Assembly: GCA_003254885.1 (NCBI GenBank)
Contig: QANT01000752.1
Location: 1-25,702, forward strand
DNA from: Purshia tridentata
Lineage: Eukaryota > Streptophyta > Magnoliopsida > Rosales > Rosaceae
Length of the DNA: 25,702 bases
Reading direction: 5' to 3'
The notes under the pieces were generated by a model. It saw nothing but the letters and a program-made list of their open reading frames with translations. It ran no database searches and was not told the origin of the DNA. Positions 1-12,219 of the stretch are shown piece by piece. The position numbers were made by a program, and so were the translations under genes. Positions within the stretch are counted from its first letter, which is position 1; each line of letters opens with the position of its first letter.

Positions 1-162
1 GATAATTTTTATTTCTTATTCTTACACTTACCAAACATGGGAATAGAAATGAAAAGATAATTCTTGTTTACTTTACTAGCGTTACCAAACACAATGGGAA
101 TCTTACATTCCTTTTATCCTGGAAAATACATAGGAAATTAATTCCGTGAACCAAACGGGCCC
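1..162. mobile_element. Probable end of a MITE-type DNA transposon, cut by the window edge
   Basis: Read on the minus strand from position 162, the sequence begins GGGCCCGTTTGGTTCACGG and continues with AT-rich text about conserved 'ACCAAAC' and 'TGGGAAT' words. Starts of the form GGGC-x-CGTTTGGTT are typical of terminal inverted repeats of plant PIF/Harbinger or hAT MITEs. Only one end is in view, so the second terminal repeat and the target-site duplication cannot be checked. The class is inferred. Confidence 0.5.
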
Positions 163-1149
163 AATGCGTGGCAATTTTTTAAGTTAAATTATTGCCACCT
201 AGCAATTGCTCACTACACCCACTTTTTTTGTTTCATCCCTATCATTTTTTTCTTTTTAAGAACAATTATTTTAATCAACTCAACCACCAATATGTTCAAA
301 ACTTCCTTAAAGAGTTAAACCTAACCTATTTTTCTGTTTAGAAATTCTTTGTACAAATTAACCTATTTCTAAGTCAGGTAGGAAATAGAGCGCACAGCAG
401 TATCTTGCAAACTCATTCCAGTTACCCCAACCATGAACATGCCCTTAGTTTCAAAAACAACAATGCTACACTTATTATATTTCATATTATAATTTTATAC
501 CACTTTACGTGACAATCTATATAACATTCCTACAATGAATACTACAAAAATAAAAATAAAAACTTTACAAATAAAGACTACCCATGTCCAGTAAAATAAT
601 CACACATAAGATTGTATAAGAAATGAGATAAGAATAATATTATTGTTTCAAAACTTTTAAAAAAAAAAACAGCTTCTTTACTGGTTTTTCAGCAATACAT
701 AATATAGACAAACTATCTACAATAGAGTTCATATAATAGGATTTCAGAACTGATTTATATTTATACACCTAGCACTTCCAAGTAAAACAACTTTGGGTTA
801 AGGAAGACTGGAAGCGAATCTTCACTGCACTCAGCACTGACCAACTGTTTTCCTTTGAAAAACAAAAAATGAAACAAAAATAAATAAATAAAGCATGCTT
901 TTTAAGTACACTTCTCTCCTCCAGGGAAAGAAAATCATATAAAATTTTTTTACTTCCTCATATTACACAAATAATAGAAACAAGTCTTGGACATCATTAA
1001 GATTACAACAACAATTTCTCAATTGGGGGGATCAATGCATCCCGGTATCTCTTTTTCTTTGACTACATTTACAGTAACTATCAACAGCCAATAATACATA
1101 GGATAGGACAATCTTCTCATCCAAATACATATTGCAAATTTAGAATTTC
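163..1149. other. 3' flank / 3' UTR region of the RING1 gene
   Basis: This is AT-rich sequence downstream of the RING1 stop codon on the minus strand. The proximal part is presumably 3' UTR. I see no convincing AATAAA on the minus strand close to the stop, and no further coding exon. Poly-A/T runs near 655-670 and 870-890 are simple low-complexity sequence. Confidence 0.5.
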
Positions 1150-4100
1150 CTAAATCTCCTTCCGCTTGTATGCTAGAATCTGGAAATAGCAAAGAAATAT
1201 TGATTAGTGTTGTTTGAATATTGTTGATAGCAAAACAATCATGAGGAATGATCTCTTGCCAGATATCAGATATGCTGCATCTTATGTTTCTAAATTGTGA
1301 ATCAAGACCGCATATTCATACATGATTCTACCTAATATACGATCATCATTCACAATGTACCAACATAACATTCCAAACCATCGGGCCAGAAAGATTTCAT
1401 ACAATCATTGTCTAAGATTCCAAATGAAATTTCAATAGCATTTACAACTCAAATAATATTTAAAATCATTCTTAAAATGGAGGCATAATATCTTAAAACC
1501 AAAAAGAAAGTGAAGGCTTGCATTCTTCTTGCAAGTCCAAATATATAAACAATAACAATCTTTGTATGCATATGAATGCAGAAAAAAAAGTTCAATATGG
1601 CTGCAAATACTATACTACCTTGAGTTTCATGGATCTTACTGTTTCCTCATTAGAGAGTTTTCAGCACTCATTCAAGTAAGCATCATCACATATGAGCATA
1701 AAAAATACTTCTATTTTCACATTTTAAGAAAGCACATCAAATTTACTGCACAAATTGAGGTCAGAATGTTCCCTCTGTCAAATCAGAAAAAAATTCAACC
1801 AGCAGATGCGTTTGTTATTTGGTTAATACTTTTTGCTTGAAGTTTTCTGCAAATTTTTCTCATTGGATCTATATTCTGCCCAAAGCTGATGTGTGTGCAC
1901 CTTTTAGGTTGCAAATAGTAAAGATTCTAGCTCAGGAGAGCTTGTAAAATTGAGAGATTACAATATAACCTTTTCTAACCTATACTCACCAAATGGTCCC
2001 TACTGGAAGTGCAATTGCCTTTAACCCCTGCCAAAGTCTCTTCTGCTTGCAGAATTTGCAGGTCATATCTGCATGGATCAATCATAAGGGGCACAGAATC
2101 ATTCATTAAGGCTGAAGGGTTTAGGGTCAATTCCTCGTCATTGGAACTGTGATGCCCTTTAACTGCAAATAATTCAACTTCTTCAGCTCGCAAAGGAGTC
2201 TGGCGAGCAACATACTGCATACAACATACACAAGGCAAAATTACACAGGCACAGGAGAACATAGGTAATGTAGAATAATACCAAGCGGAAATAAGGAGCA
2301 CTAAATTAACATTTTCAGAATGAATGGAAACTCCTAGTAAATTAAGGTTGGTCAGATTTTTAGAATATCATTCTCCATGTTATTCTATGGATGGTATGCA
2401 AACAAAATTCCAGCAGAGAATGAGGTGCGAGGCATGTCTAGCAAATTTCACAGTCAGAACTATAACTCTCATGCCCAAAAAAGCATAAGATGAAATTACA
2501 ACTTTTACATAGTCAAAGCAAGCTTCACAAAGTAAATTTACATATTTTGATTAGAAATATCAGGAGAATAATCTCACTTCACAAAGGTGCTTGACCGACA
2601 AACTTGGCCGACAGCAAAGGTGCGGCTGCTGCAAACTGGGTGTACATCTTTTATCCAGAGAAATAAGCATGAGATGAACATCTAACTGCAGACAAAGATT
2701 AGTATTTCATCAAAGAGGATACAGAACCACAAAAGGAAAACACTACAGATTCTAATCCAGCCACTTTCATGCTTCAGTTAAACCCAAAATAACTAGTTAG
2801 TAATATCTTATTCAATCTGCCCTCAAGAAACAACTCCATGGGTGGCACATGTGATGAATGGACCCATTAATGACCGAACAAACAGCCCAACAGCATCTCC
2901 CTATACCTCATCACTGTCTTCCTCTAAGCTCCGAAGATAGTCAACCAACTTTGATAAGCGAGTGCTTCGAGAATTCTTATTGTTGCAACCACTAGCAATG
3001 CCATGCCGTGTGTGACTTCGAGCACCACCCCGACCCCAAGCAAGCATTTCAGAGCTCCATACAAGACCGGGAGAAACTCCCTGGTTCTGTCGGTTCACTT
3101 CTAAATCATTCTCAGTGCATCCTCCATTTGAATTGGCCACCGATGAAGAAGGTTGAGAGGATCGAAATCCTGCCCGTCTCCTCAGCCTTCTTGGCCTAAC
3201 TACAGTACGTCGCTCATCAGGAGAAGATGAATTTTTACCCACGTTATTATTGTCATTTTCATCCTCATTGTCTTCAGATCCTTGAAGTTCAGTGGCTCGA
3301 GAGTTCCGCCTCCTTGAAAAACCATTTCGATTATTACGCTGTGATCTCACAATAAATCCATCTGGTGTATCTTTTCCAAGTGGGCGTCTCTTGATTAGAG
3401 CTTCTGATTGTCGTTGAAAAATTTGGGCAATTGATGCCTGGATCTGTATTGAAGCATCAAACAGAACACCAGGAACAAAACTGTGAGCATGCAACACCTA
3501 AATAAGGAATATGTATGTATATATAAGACATATGGACTTGGTCCTTGGCTAGGGGTTCAAAAACTAGGTTCATTTCAGGTTCCAACATTGAGATCTTACA
3601 ATGAGGAAGAAAGTGTGGTGTTTTTTTTTTGGGCAAAGGCCCTTCGAAGGTGAAATGAATAAAGAGCAATGTAAACAGTGGCCAGGTCCCATAAAACGAT
3701 GCTCTAGTATTAGAATTGAAATTATCAGGGAAGAAAACACCACAATCCAAATCTTTATGAAAAAAACTGTTACCCATGAACCTAACCTGCTCATTTCTAT
3801 TCCTCTCATCTTCATGAAAAGCCAATTCCTGAAATCATACAGTGAATTAAAACTTGTTTGCAAAAATATTACAAAAATACACTCATCTATGCTATACATG
3901 AAAGTCAAAATATATGTTAAATGTTCTTGAACTAGAAAAACCCTTACTAAAATTAAGTCATTTTCTTCCATCTAAAAAAAAAATCATTTTCTAAATTAAA
4001 ATTTCTCTCTCTGTCCCTTTCCTCTTTCAGCACTGTAGCCATCTCATTCCTACTTTTATTTAATCTCTCTCTCCCCCTCTCTCCATTTTTCGTTGTTTCC

Positions 4101-7100
4101 ATCTTCTTTATAAAAATTTATTTTTCAAGCTCAATTCAAATTTTTTATATTTTAAGTTAATAAGAACAAATATCTGTGATGAATCATCTAATAAAAAAAT
4201 TTCCTATTAATTATGTCTTCATTTAAATATTAACATTTCAAAAAATTTAAAAAGAAACGAAATATTAATTTTCTTACTCGATACTTCTATTAATAAATTT
4301 ATTGATTTAATAGTTGATTGATAATACTACTAATTTTAAGTATTTATCCTTTCTATTTAGTGGTTCTATTTAATAGTTAGCAACATGCAATGTATGTGTC
4401 AATGTGCTAGTATATATAGAATTGCAAAAGCTAATAAAGTTATACCTCCTCTTCATATTTCTCAATATCCGGATATAAAGCTGCAATTAGGGCATCATAA
4501 TTTGGATCATCTCTCAAAGAACGTCGACTGGCACAGTGTGTGCGGCAAGCAGGACACTCATTATTCCTGAAAGTATTATGATAAACAGATTTAACCCAAC
4601 AAGATAATCAGAAAATTAAAATTGCATTATTACAGAAAATCAAGAAAGGTTAGAGTGGAAGAGCTCAACAGCACATACCCCATTCGCATTGATTTGTCGA
4701 TGCATTCCCTGCAAAACCTGTGTAGGCATTCCATTACAGTCCGTGTTTTCTTAATAATTCCTGTCGAGGCAAAAGAAATTGATCAATGATTGATAATCCA
4801 TCATGGATAATAAAAGAGGAAGTGTGTTCAGACAACTACAGATGAAACAAGACGAAGGAATCACAGTTTTCTTATTTAACATAATCACCAGAACATAGTA
4901 ATTGTACTAGTAACACTAGCGATAACACTTCCAAATGGCTGCTGATGTTTAATGAGAACCTCTGGTAAAAAGATATAGCTGAAAAGTTTGAGTCTTGGAA
5001 AAGCCAATACAGGAATTCAATGTATATGTAAAACTAAACTAGTATCCTCTTTGAAATAATTGATACATTCAAAACAATGCTGATCTTTTTGTCAAAATTT
5101 CAACATACTGAAAATTTGCCTATTTGATCAATGTTCTAGGTTCAGTAGATACTTCCATGTCCTAAAGAATTAAGATGGCAGTATACAATTTTTTTTCTTG
5201 AAAAAAAAAAGGAAAAAAAAAAGCGAAAATGCCCATGTGCTGGCAATAGAAACAGGAACTAGAGGGTACAGGGAGAACAGAGAAGAGACATGGATCTTAG
5301 GATGCAACTTCCTTTGAATATATGGGCCAGACTGAGCTGATTTTGGCTGTGACCATTTTCTCGCTGGGCAGGGTGCAGGTTTAGGAATATGATACCATTT
5401 GGCAAGGAAGTATAGTTTCTTTCATTTCTATTCCTATATATACAATTCAAGGAGCTTTTAATTTTATTTTCAGCAATCACACTTCAAGATCAACAGAAAC
5501 TACAAGAGACCACATCAAAAACACAAGAAGCTTTACCAATTACCCAAGATGTGAAGAACTCAGCCTAAAGTTCATCACTGCAGTCAGTTACTGCTTGAAA
5601 AATGGCATGTGGCCATTCTGACTTCAGTCTTTCACATGCTCTTGAAGATATCTAAGCCTTTTCATAAAAGAAGACAAATCTTCAATTCAATTTTATATTT
5701 TATTTTGATGAGAAAGAGTCAAACTCTGATTGTGGGTGGAGATAAGGGCTCTACCACTAGAGCTATAGACACTTAAATTGAATTTGACTTCTTTCAAGTG
5801 ACTAGTTAGGTTTTATGTTTTAATATTTCCTTTGCACATTTGGTTATGCATTTCATATTCAAAGTGGGCAAGATCTGAAATTTAACAAATACATTCTAAT
5901 ATAGTGAAAACTTTTCTAGGAGTGAAAGGCTTCCTATTCCTGAGTCATGATCTTAAAAATTTGATAGATAACATTGAAAAAGAACTTACTCTTACTTCCA
6001 AATTTCATGTTCATTATTGTTCTTTTTTTTTTTCTGGATAAGAAATTATATTTATTAAAACAACAACATGTTACAAAGGACAGGGAAAGTGGACAAGATA
6101 TCCACCAACATCTAAAAACAACCCAACAACCCGTGCACTTGAAAAGAATAAAACAAAGCAAAGCTTGAAACTCTATCAGATTCTATGACTCTCAGAAAAC
6201 CCCAAATTAAGTCTACCCAACTGCAGCTCTGAAACCGGTAACTCTCTAGATATTGGCGATACTAAAGACCATACAGATGCCCAAAACCTAACTTGATTCC
6301 AAAAGGACTCCATGTTGTCCACCCTTTGACATCCAAATCATTCTTGTAGGCTGAAAAACAATGGGTGGCATCTTATCAGAGCAATACTTGCAATGGCCCA
6401 ATATGATACAGTTATCCACATCAGTGGCATATCGTATTGAGCAAAAGAGGGATGTCATTTCGGCTTCTTGACAATACCAAATAACCAACCAGATTTTCCC
6501 TCTCCAGCTAAGACAGAAATGACATGGTTGTGCCCATGATGCAAAGTTCTGACCATTCAGCAAGACACCAGTAGTACATTGAGCAGGTGTGTGTTGAGAA
6601 AAGGTCATGTCACCCTTGGAACCAACCAAACTTCCAGATACAGATTTATCATTCTCTCCCAATGAAAAACAACAGCAAGGCACTAATAGTTTAAATGACA
6701 CATGCTTCCAACAATTATCAATGAAAAGTTGCTCTTACTCTCCCAACTTTTAATGTTCATCATCAATTCCAATATTAAATAAGTCATCACTCACCTCACC
6801 CTACTACAAAACTGTTAAGACCCATGCATTTCAAACCAGTATTTGCTGATAAGAATCACCCATCACCCAAGCACTCCTATATTTTGGTGATTCACAACTT
6901 ATCACAAATTCGTTGTAAAATGAAAGGAAATCCAAAAACTCACAATTCTCCAATAGTTCCGGATCCTGTCATCTACATAGACAAGGTTCCTTCTAAATTT
7001 TTTAGATTATTGCAACTCTGAAACTCAATAAAAAATGTATTAAGTCACCAAATGCTATACCAAATTTTCTAACAATATTTAACATCTTTATTAGTAGCAA

Positions 7101-9291
7101 AGATGCTGGCTAGGTTGAAGGTGAGATCCAGAGCATGGGAATCATCACAATTGACCTTTACAACCACATCTTATGTGAATTATTAATGGTCATTGTTTCA
7201 AAATTTCAAGCTACCAGTGCAGCAGCACAAGTATGTATGTGGTCTATGCCCTTGAGTTTCCCTTTTCCCACATCAAAATCTTTGTTATTATTTATGTCTT
7301 AGAAACTATTCAATACTTAGTGGTTTTCCCACACTTGGGCTATCTTTATTTTTAAATGATAAAATCAAGATTCAAGAATTACAAGGAAAAACTAAAAGAT
7401 TTTTTTTTTCTTATGGTGAGCCATTACAGATTATAGAGGGTTTGTAAACCCAGCAAAAGGTGTAATGAGGCAGACCTCCAACTCCATTCTGTAAAAGAAT
7501 ACCATTTGAACAACCGTAGATCACCGAGTTTTTCTAACTACTTCAACTCAAGTCAAACCCTTCTTAGGCTTCCCCTTGTTCACGTATAGACTAAATCACA
7601 TTATTTCTTTCTCCAATTGATAGTTGATTTTAGTTTAGCTTAGGACACACTTGCATTCGACTTAGGATTTCCATCCATTGTTTCCAGATCCAGATTATTC
7701 TTGACCCACAAATGATTGTGTTGGGAGCCAACCACATGTAACAAATGGCAGGCACTGCATAGTTTGTCAAACATATCTATTAGTATGGAATTTGAAATGC
7801 AGTCTATTGGCATGGATCTCACTTCTTGTAGAATTATAAACAAATGCTAGTTTTACTTGCTATGTAAATAGCTAAGTGGGGAGTAACTAGATTTTGCCTC
7901 AAAAGAGACTACACAGCATTTTACAGTTTGAAAACAGTGGCAAACTAGAAAGAACACTAAGAATCAATAGTTAAATAGTAAATAGGCAATTCCTTTTCTA
8001 CATCATTGAGAATACATGGCAAGCAATGCAGGCATTTTCTACAACAAGAAGGCAGGGCATTGCAAATTTCCAGTTAACCACCAACCAAAAGAGAAATGTG
8101 AGTTAATAAATACAACATATATATGTATGACTCATCATAGCACAGTAATGAATTGTTAAATACCACTTCAAAATTCCAGTAAAGCAACACTTATATGAGA
8201 GGTCAACAAATAGCAGTAAACAAAACAATGAAAATGGCTATTTAGTATGCAGTAAAGATGTGGCATTCAACTTCTACTCTGTGTTCTATGTTTTCAGGGT
8301 AAATAAAGGTCTATACGGCACAAGGCACAAGGGTCCATCTTTATCAATTGCGTCCAGTGGACAGATATCCAATTTTATGTTTAAAGCATAACATTTTTTC
8401 CAAAGGTTCAGAAGCAGAAGTTACCGAGACATATAGGACAGTGTACATCCTTACGAATTTCTTGCAGTTGCACAAATATAAATCTGCAAGGACAACAAGC
8501 AGTACATGGAATCGTTACTTTGCACGATCTTCATTCATAAATACAAAAAGGTGCAATTTTAAATTCATAATAGACCACCAGTTGGAGGATACCCAATATT
8601 GTCAGCAGCCACTAACTTAACCACAACCATGCCACCAACAATAGTTTGTAAAAGCACACTAGTAACACCAAAATTGCACCAGAGAATCGAAAATCAAAAC
8701 ACCAGTACCTGCCTTTAAAGTTTAATGTATTGAATTTTATAAAGTACTACAAGCTGAAAAAAAGAAGCTCCGATCCCGACATGCAATGCAACAATGTTTC
8801 ACGCATTAAATCAAGAAGAACCATAACTTATAGGCAATACCAAAATCGGAAACAACAACAACTTAACATTCATTGAAACGCATTGTACCCTTTGAAAAAT
8901 GTGAGGATAAGTGGAAAATCTATCAACATCCAAAGCATTGAGCTCTCAGAAACTGATAGTAAAGGTGGTAAAATCAGAAAAAATCTACTACTAGCTAGTA
9001 CGCACCGAATATATTTAAGTATGACAGAGAACAAAGAAAAAACTATGCCAAAATGTACGCTAGAGAGAGAGGGAGAGAGTACTCGGGATTTTCTTGAAAG
9101 GTAGAAGATGGGCTTCCCTCAGAATCTGAAAAAAACGAACCGTAAAGCCAATAACTTCTCCAGTCAAACAATCGAGAAGCAAAACACGACCCAGATGAAG
9201 AAACATATAAACATACACACAGAGGGAGCAAAAACAGAGAATATGAGAGAAATGATACGTAACCACCGTCAGTTTCATCATCTCGATCGTG

Positions 9292-9330
<39 letters not shown>

Positions 9331-9516
9331 TTCAGCTTCTTCTTCAGCTTCTTCTTCTTCTTCTCCGTCATCTTCTTCTGTTTCTTCTACTGCTACATAG
9401 TCTAGCTGGTATTCACCTTGAGGTCGAGATTGCTTGACTCGTCGGCGACGGTGATGGAGTGGAGGGTCTTCATCGTCAGAGATGTTCTCTGTCAAAGAGC
9501 GCTTCTGTGCAGGCAT
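1150..9516 (-). CDS. RING1: RING1-type Polycomb PRC1 E3 ubiquitin ligase (RING finger + RAWUL), 10 exons
   Basis: Family role: plant RING1A/B monoubiquitinate histone H2A in nuclear Polycomb repressive complex 1, partnering BMI1-like RING proteins. Exons in transcript order: 9516-9264, 9125-9083, 8483-8425, 4760-4679, 4566-4446, 3828-3787, 3443-2907, 2685-2578, 2214-1990, 1179-1150. All introns are GT-AG, phases join without a stop, and the product is about 499 aa. The start MPAQKRS fits the plant family. Residues about 52-75 are an almost pure Glu run. The C3HC4 RING has C114, C117, C130, H132, C135, C138, C150 and C153, followed by the family block [19 protein letters not shown]. Residues about 200-379 are a polar, Arg/Ser-rich linker. 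Residues 380-499 form the RAWUL domain ([23 protein letters not shown]), ending ILAYKRKEI. The intron after the CPICLG exon is 3.7 kb. Exon 1 has two possible donors 3 nt apart. Family assignment is certain; A versus B paralogue is not. Confidence 0.95.
6021..6715 (-). mobile_element. Possible old retro-insertion (poly-A-tailed) inside the large RING1 intron
   Basis: On the minus strand this stretch ends with AATAAATATAATTTCTTATC and then a run of about 12 A at 6021-6034, like the 3' end of a LINE, SINE or retrocopied transcript. The sequences just outside both ends resemble each other over about 45 bp: around 5970-6022 and 6716-6768 both read roughly TGAAAA, then CTTACT, then CCAA, then ATGTTCAT. 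This suggests a diverged direct repeat at the insertion site. An open frame of 137 codons (6701-6288) lies inside, but I recognise no domain in it. A LINE target-site duplication is normally shorter, so the mechanism is uncertain. Confidence 0.35.
9292..9363 (-). repeat. GAA/GAG trinucleotide microsatellite coding the RING1 Glu run
   Basis: On the plus strand this is a (TTC/CTC) tract with a few AGC interruptions. In the RING1 frame it encodes about 24 residues, nearly all Glu with two Ala. It lies in exon 1, before the RING finger, and is likely to vary in length between alleles. Confidence 0.9.
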
Positions 9517-10107
9517 TGATGTACAACACGAAGAGAGAGAGAAAGAAAGAGAGATCGATCGGTGGGTGGGCGTGTGAGTTTCTCTCTTTCTCTCTCTCCC
9601 TGCGTACTTGAAGAAGATTACAAGCCGAAGAGGAAGATGCTGGGAGTAGGAGATTTTCGCTGGCTATATGTATTGTGATTAAAAATATAATTATAAAATC
9701 ATAAATGTGATAATATTATTATTTTATACGATATACAGTAATTCAGAACCGAGCGATAAAAAGAGAGAGAGAGAGCTAAGAAACGAGAATCAGATGTTAC
9801 CGCCAGCAGAAAGCAGCACATGTTCCCTTGGTAGGCGGCCCTCTGTCTCACTATTTCCATTCCCATTTAGCTATTCCTGTCTTTTAGCTATCACTATAGT
9901 TTTACACTTTACTTTTTAGGCCAATTTATGCTTGGGTTTTTCTTTCATTCGTTCTTTCTGCTACTTAAAATTCTAGTTTTCACATATCTTAGATCCAACG
10001 GCAACATATGTTCTTATGACATTTAATATATGTTCTCCATGTGTTTGTTTTAAGTCATGTCATACGTGAAAGAGCTTGTTGTAGAAATATCACATTGCAT
10101 ATATATA
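9517..10107. other. RING1 5' leader and upstream region
   Basis: Immediately upstream of the RING1 start on the minus strand are CT/GA-rich tracts (9529-9600), typical of plant 5' UTR and core promoter sequence. Beyond that is AT-rich DNA with a short GA microsatellite near 9760-9775. I see no coding exon here; short open frames lack recognisable content. Confidence 0.5.
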
Positions 10108-11212
10108 GGGAAATTTTATGTACACTTAACAATCTTCTTTTCTTACTCAACATTATTTTAATCATTTTTATCCTATAATAAAATGACCATAAAGGACTTT
10201 GTTTTTTTTAAAGTTCAAACTTCTTTCTATACCCAACATTTTATATCTTCCTCTTTTTTCTTCCTTCTATGTTGTTTTCCCTTTTCTCTTTTAGGCAAGT
10301 GGTGGTTCTAGAAGATTGAAGCTTCCATAGTCCAAAAAGACCACCCTCCCTATCGATTCATTTCCATAAAGACCTAGTTGAAGGATTGAAGTTTCCATAG
10401 TCTACCAATCTGGAGGCTGGCAAGGTTGCTAACCGGTCTTTCTTCAAATCAAAGATAGAGGCAGGAGGAAAAGGGAAGAGGGAAAAAGGCAGGGTTTGAA
10501 ATCACCATGAACATTTATGAGTTCATGCATTGTTAGGCAAGAGTCCTTTGAATATAATGTAAATGTTAATAAGGCATATGTTGAATATAATGCAAATGTT
10601 TGAAAGGGGGTAGCTAGAAAATGTCATCATATCCGGACATGTTCTATCGAATGATGCAGGTTGTTCATGAAGGAAGAGAGTGGGATGTTTTGGTGGTCTC
10701 ATGTTGAATAAGTCATCAATATTTGGTTGTCGCCCACTAAATAATGTCAACATGTTCGGTGGCCAACAACTGAACATTGTGCGAACCCAAATTCGTTCAT
10801 GGCATTTAAAGACACAAAAAAATGTAGCAAATGCAAAAATTTTTGCAAATATACCTCATTTGAAGGCTTCCAAAGAATGATATGACTCTTCATTCTTCAA
10901 AATAATCTTGATTGGAAGATATGGGGACAAAATTAGTTTAGGGTTTGGAGTTTAGTTATGAGAGCGAGATTGAAGGTGAATTTGGAAAGGAGAAAGTGGG
11001 GTTAAAGGTAGTTTATTAGGGAAGGAGGTTGATGGGAAATATAGGGATGGGGTATGGAGAGAATTTGAGAGTTATTATTTGAGTATTTATTAACAAGGGT
11101 AGTGGGGTAATTAAGATTGGATAAAATGAGAAAAAAATGAATTAAAAAAAGTGAATCTTGAGTAAATTAAGATATTGAGTAACAAAAAAAATGTCGGGTA
11201 TATAAAAATTCC
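10108..11212. mobile_element. Putative non-autonomous TIR element (MULE- or hAT-like), about 1.1 kb
   Basis: The left end reads GGGAAATTTTATGTACAC. The right end, reverse-complemented, reads GGAATTTTTATATACCC, a match over about 17 bp with two to three differences. Further inward both ends share TTACTCAA and a T-rich TTTAAT-CATTTTT-TATCC block, suggesting long degenerate terminal repeats. ATATATA abuts both ends (10101-10107 and 11213-11219), but that word is low complexity and weak as a target duplication. The interior holds a 33-bp tandem repeat and a near-duplicated GATTGAAG-TTCCATAGTC motif at about 10313 and 10383. No transposase was recognised. Confidence 0.4.
10686..10784 (+). repeat. 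33-bp tandem repeat, three diverged units
   Basis: Units are at 10686-10718, 10719-10751 and 10752-10784. All three are in one open frame on the plus strand and read as 11-residue repeats CFGGLMLNKSS, IFGCRPLNNVN and MFGGQQLNIVR, with pattern x-F-G-x4-L-N-x-x or similar. The surrounding open frame (10680-10880) is only 66 codons. It may be a remnant of a repeat protein or a minisatellite. The opposite strand is also open, so coding cannot be asserted. Confidence 0.6.
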
Positions 11213-12219
11213 ATATATAAACACCTGGTCCTGCATAACAAAATATAAGATCTTGCAGTTGGCTCAAATTTTGACCATAGCAACCATAGCTGAAAAAAAA
11301 AGGTGTAAAAATCGATCTCATTTTTTATTGCTTACAGGCTACAGTGTTTTTATTCACCCAAAAGTCTCAAAGAGTAAAAAGATTTCACTCATCTCATTGA
11401 GTCATTGGTTATTTATTACTCCATCCACCGATATTCAAAAATGTTTTTTTTTTTTTTTTTTGGCCATGGATATATAAAAATGTTAAAAGTCTGAAGTTTC
11501 TTCCCCTTATATATGAGGTCATTAAAGGGTCGAGCCAAGTCGTGACGGCCCAGCCCAAAGAGGCGGCTTACATTATTAGATGAGCCACTTGGTCTGTTGC
11601 TGTGTAATGGTAGTGGTACAGCTCACCCAGTTGTTTAGTTTAACATGACAGTGGTAAATTAATAATCCAAAAAAACAAAGGCAAGAGCAGTATCAGTACC
11701 CACATTATGAAAACCACAACTTGCTTTGCTCCAATGGCAAGTTCCTTCATCAAGGTTTAAGAAATTTGTGTCACTGACCTCAGTTTCAAACTTTTTGCAA
11801 CTTCATCAATATTGACCTTCCACACATTGGTCGATCATAGTAGCATGTATGAGTAAACCTCAATAATAGCTCATCAAAGTATGAAAATAGATTCAGCAAT
11901 TCGAAAGTTTAAACAACCAAAATGCATGTCACACTCGATCAATGCATTTTGCTAACAAAGGAACACATGGAATGGGAAAAGGCAGCAACTCCCAACCCAC
12001 TGGCTATTGATGGTGCTAACATTTATTCAATTTCCTTTGCATATGTTATAACTTATACATACATTGGCCATTGACAATTTCTCTTGGTAACAGCATCTAG
12101 TCACCTTAAAAAAAAAAAGAAAAAAAAAAAGTGAAGATGACATAGATCAGACAATAAAGAAAACACTTCGGAACCCATTAAGCATATTCCTAGTTATTTT
12201 GCTTTCCATGACTACATGC
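11213..12219. other. Region without a recognisable gene, far 3' of SPL
   Basis: Mixed AT-rich sequence with homopolymer T (11442-11460) and A (12109-12130) tracts. An AATAAA on the minus strand near 12023-12028 could be a distant poly-A signal for a transcript coming from the SPL side. No exon or RNA gene is apparent. Confidence 0.4.

Noticed and set aside
6288..6701. 137-codon open frame on the minus strand in the RING1 intron
   Set aside because: No recognisable domain or start context, and it lies within a probable insertion inside an intron. It is described as part of that element, not as a gene.
8484..8540. Upstream extension of the RING1 CPICLG exon using an AAAG acceptor
   Set aside because: There is no polypyrimidine tract. 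The 43-bp exon at 9083-9125 has a strong TTTTTTTCAG acceptor and joins both neighbours in phase to give an acidic/Ser linker leading into [13 protein letters not shown].
9060..9437. Lys-rich and Leu-rich open frames over the RING1 exon 1 region on both strands
   Set aside because: They are shifted or antisense readings of the GAA/GAG tract. The RING1 frame with the MPAQKRS start is the real one.
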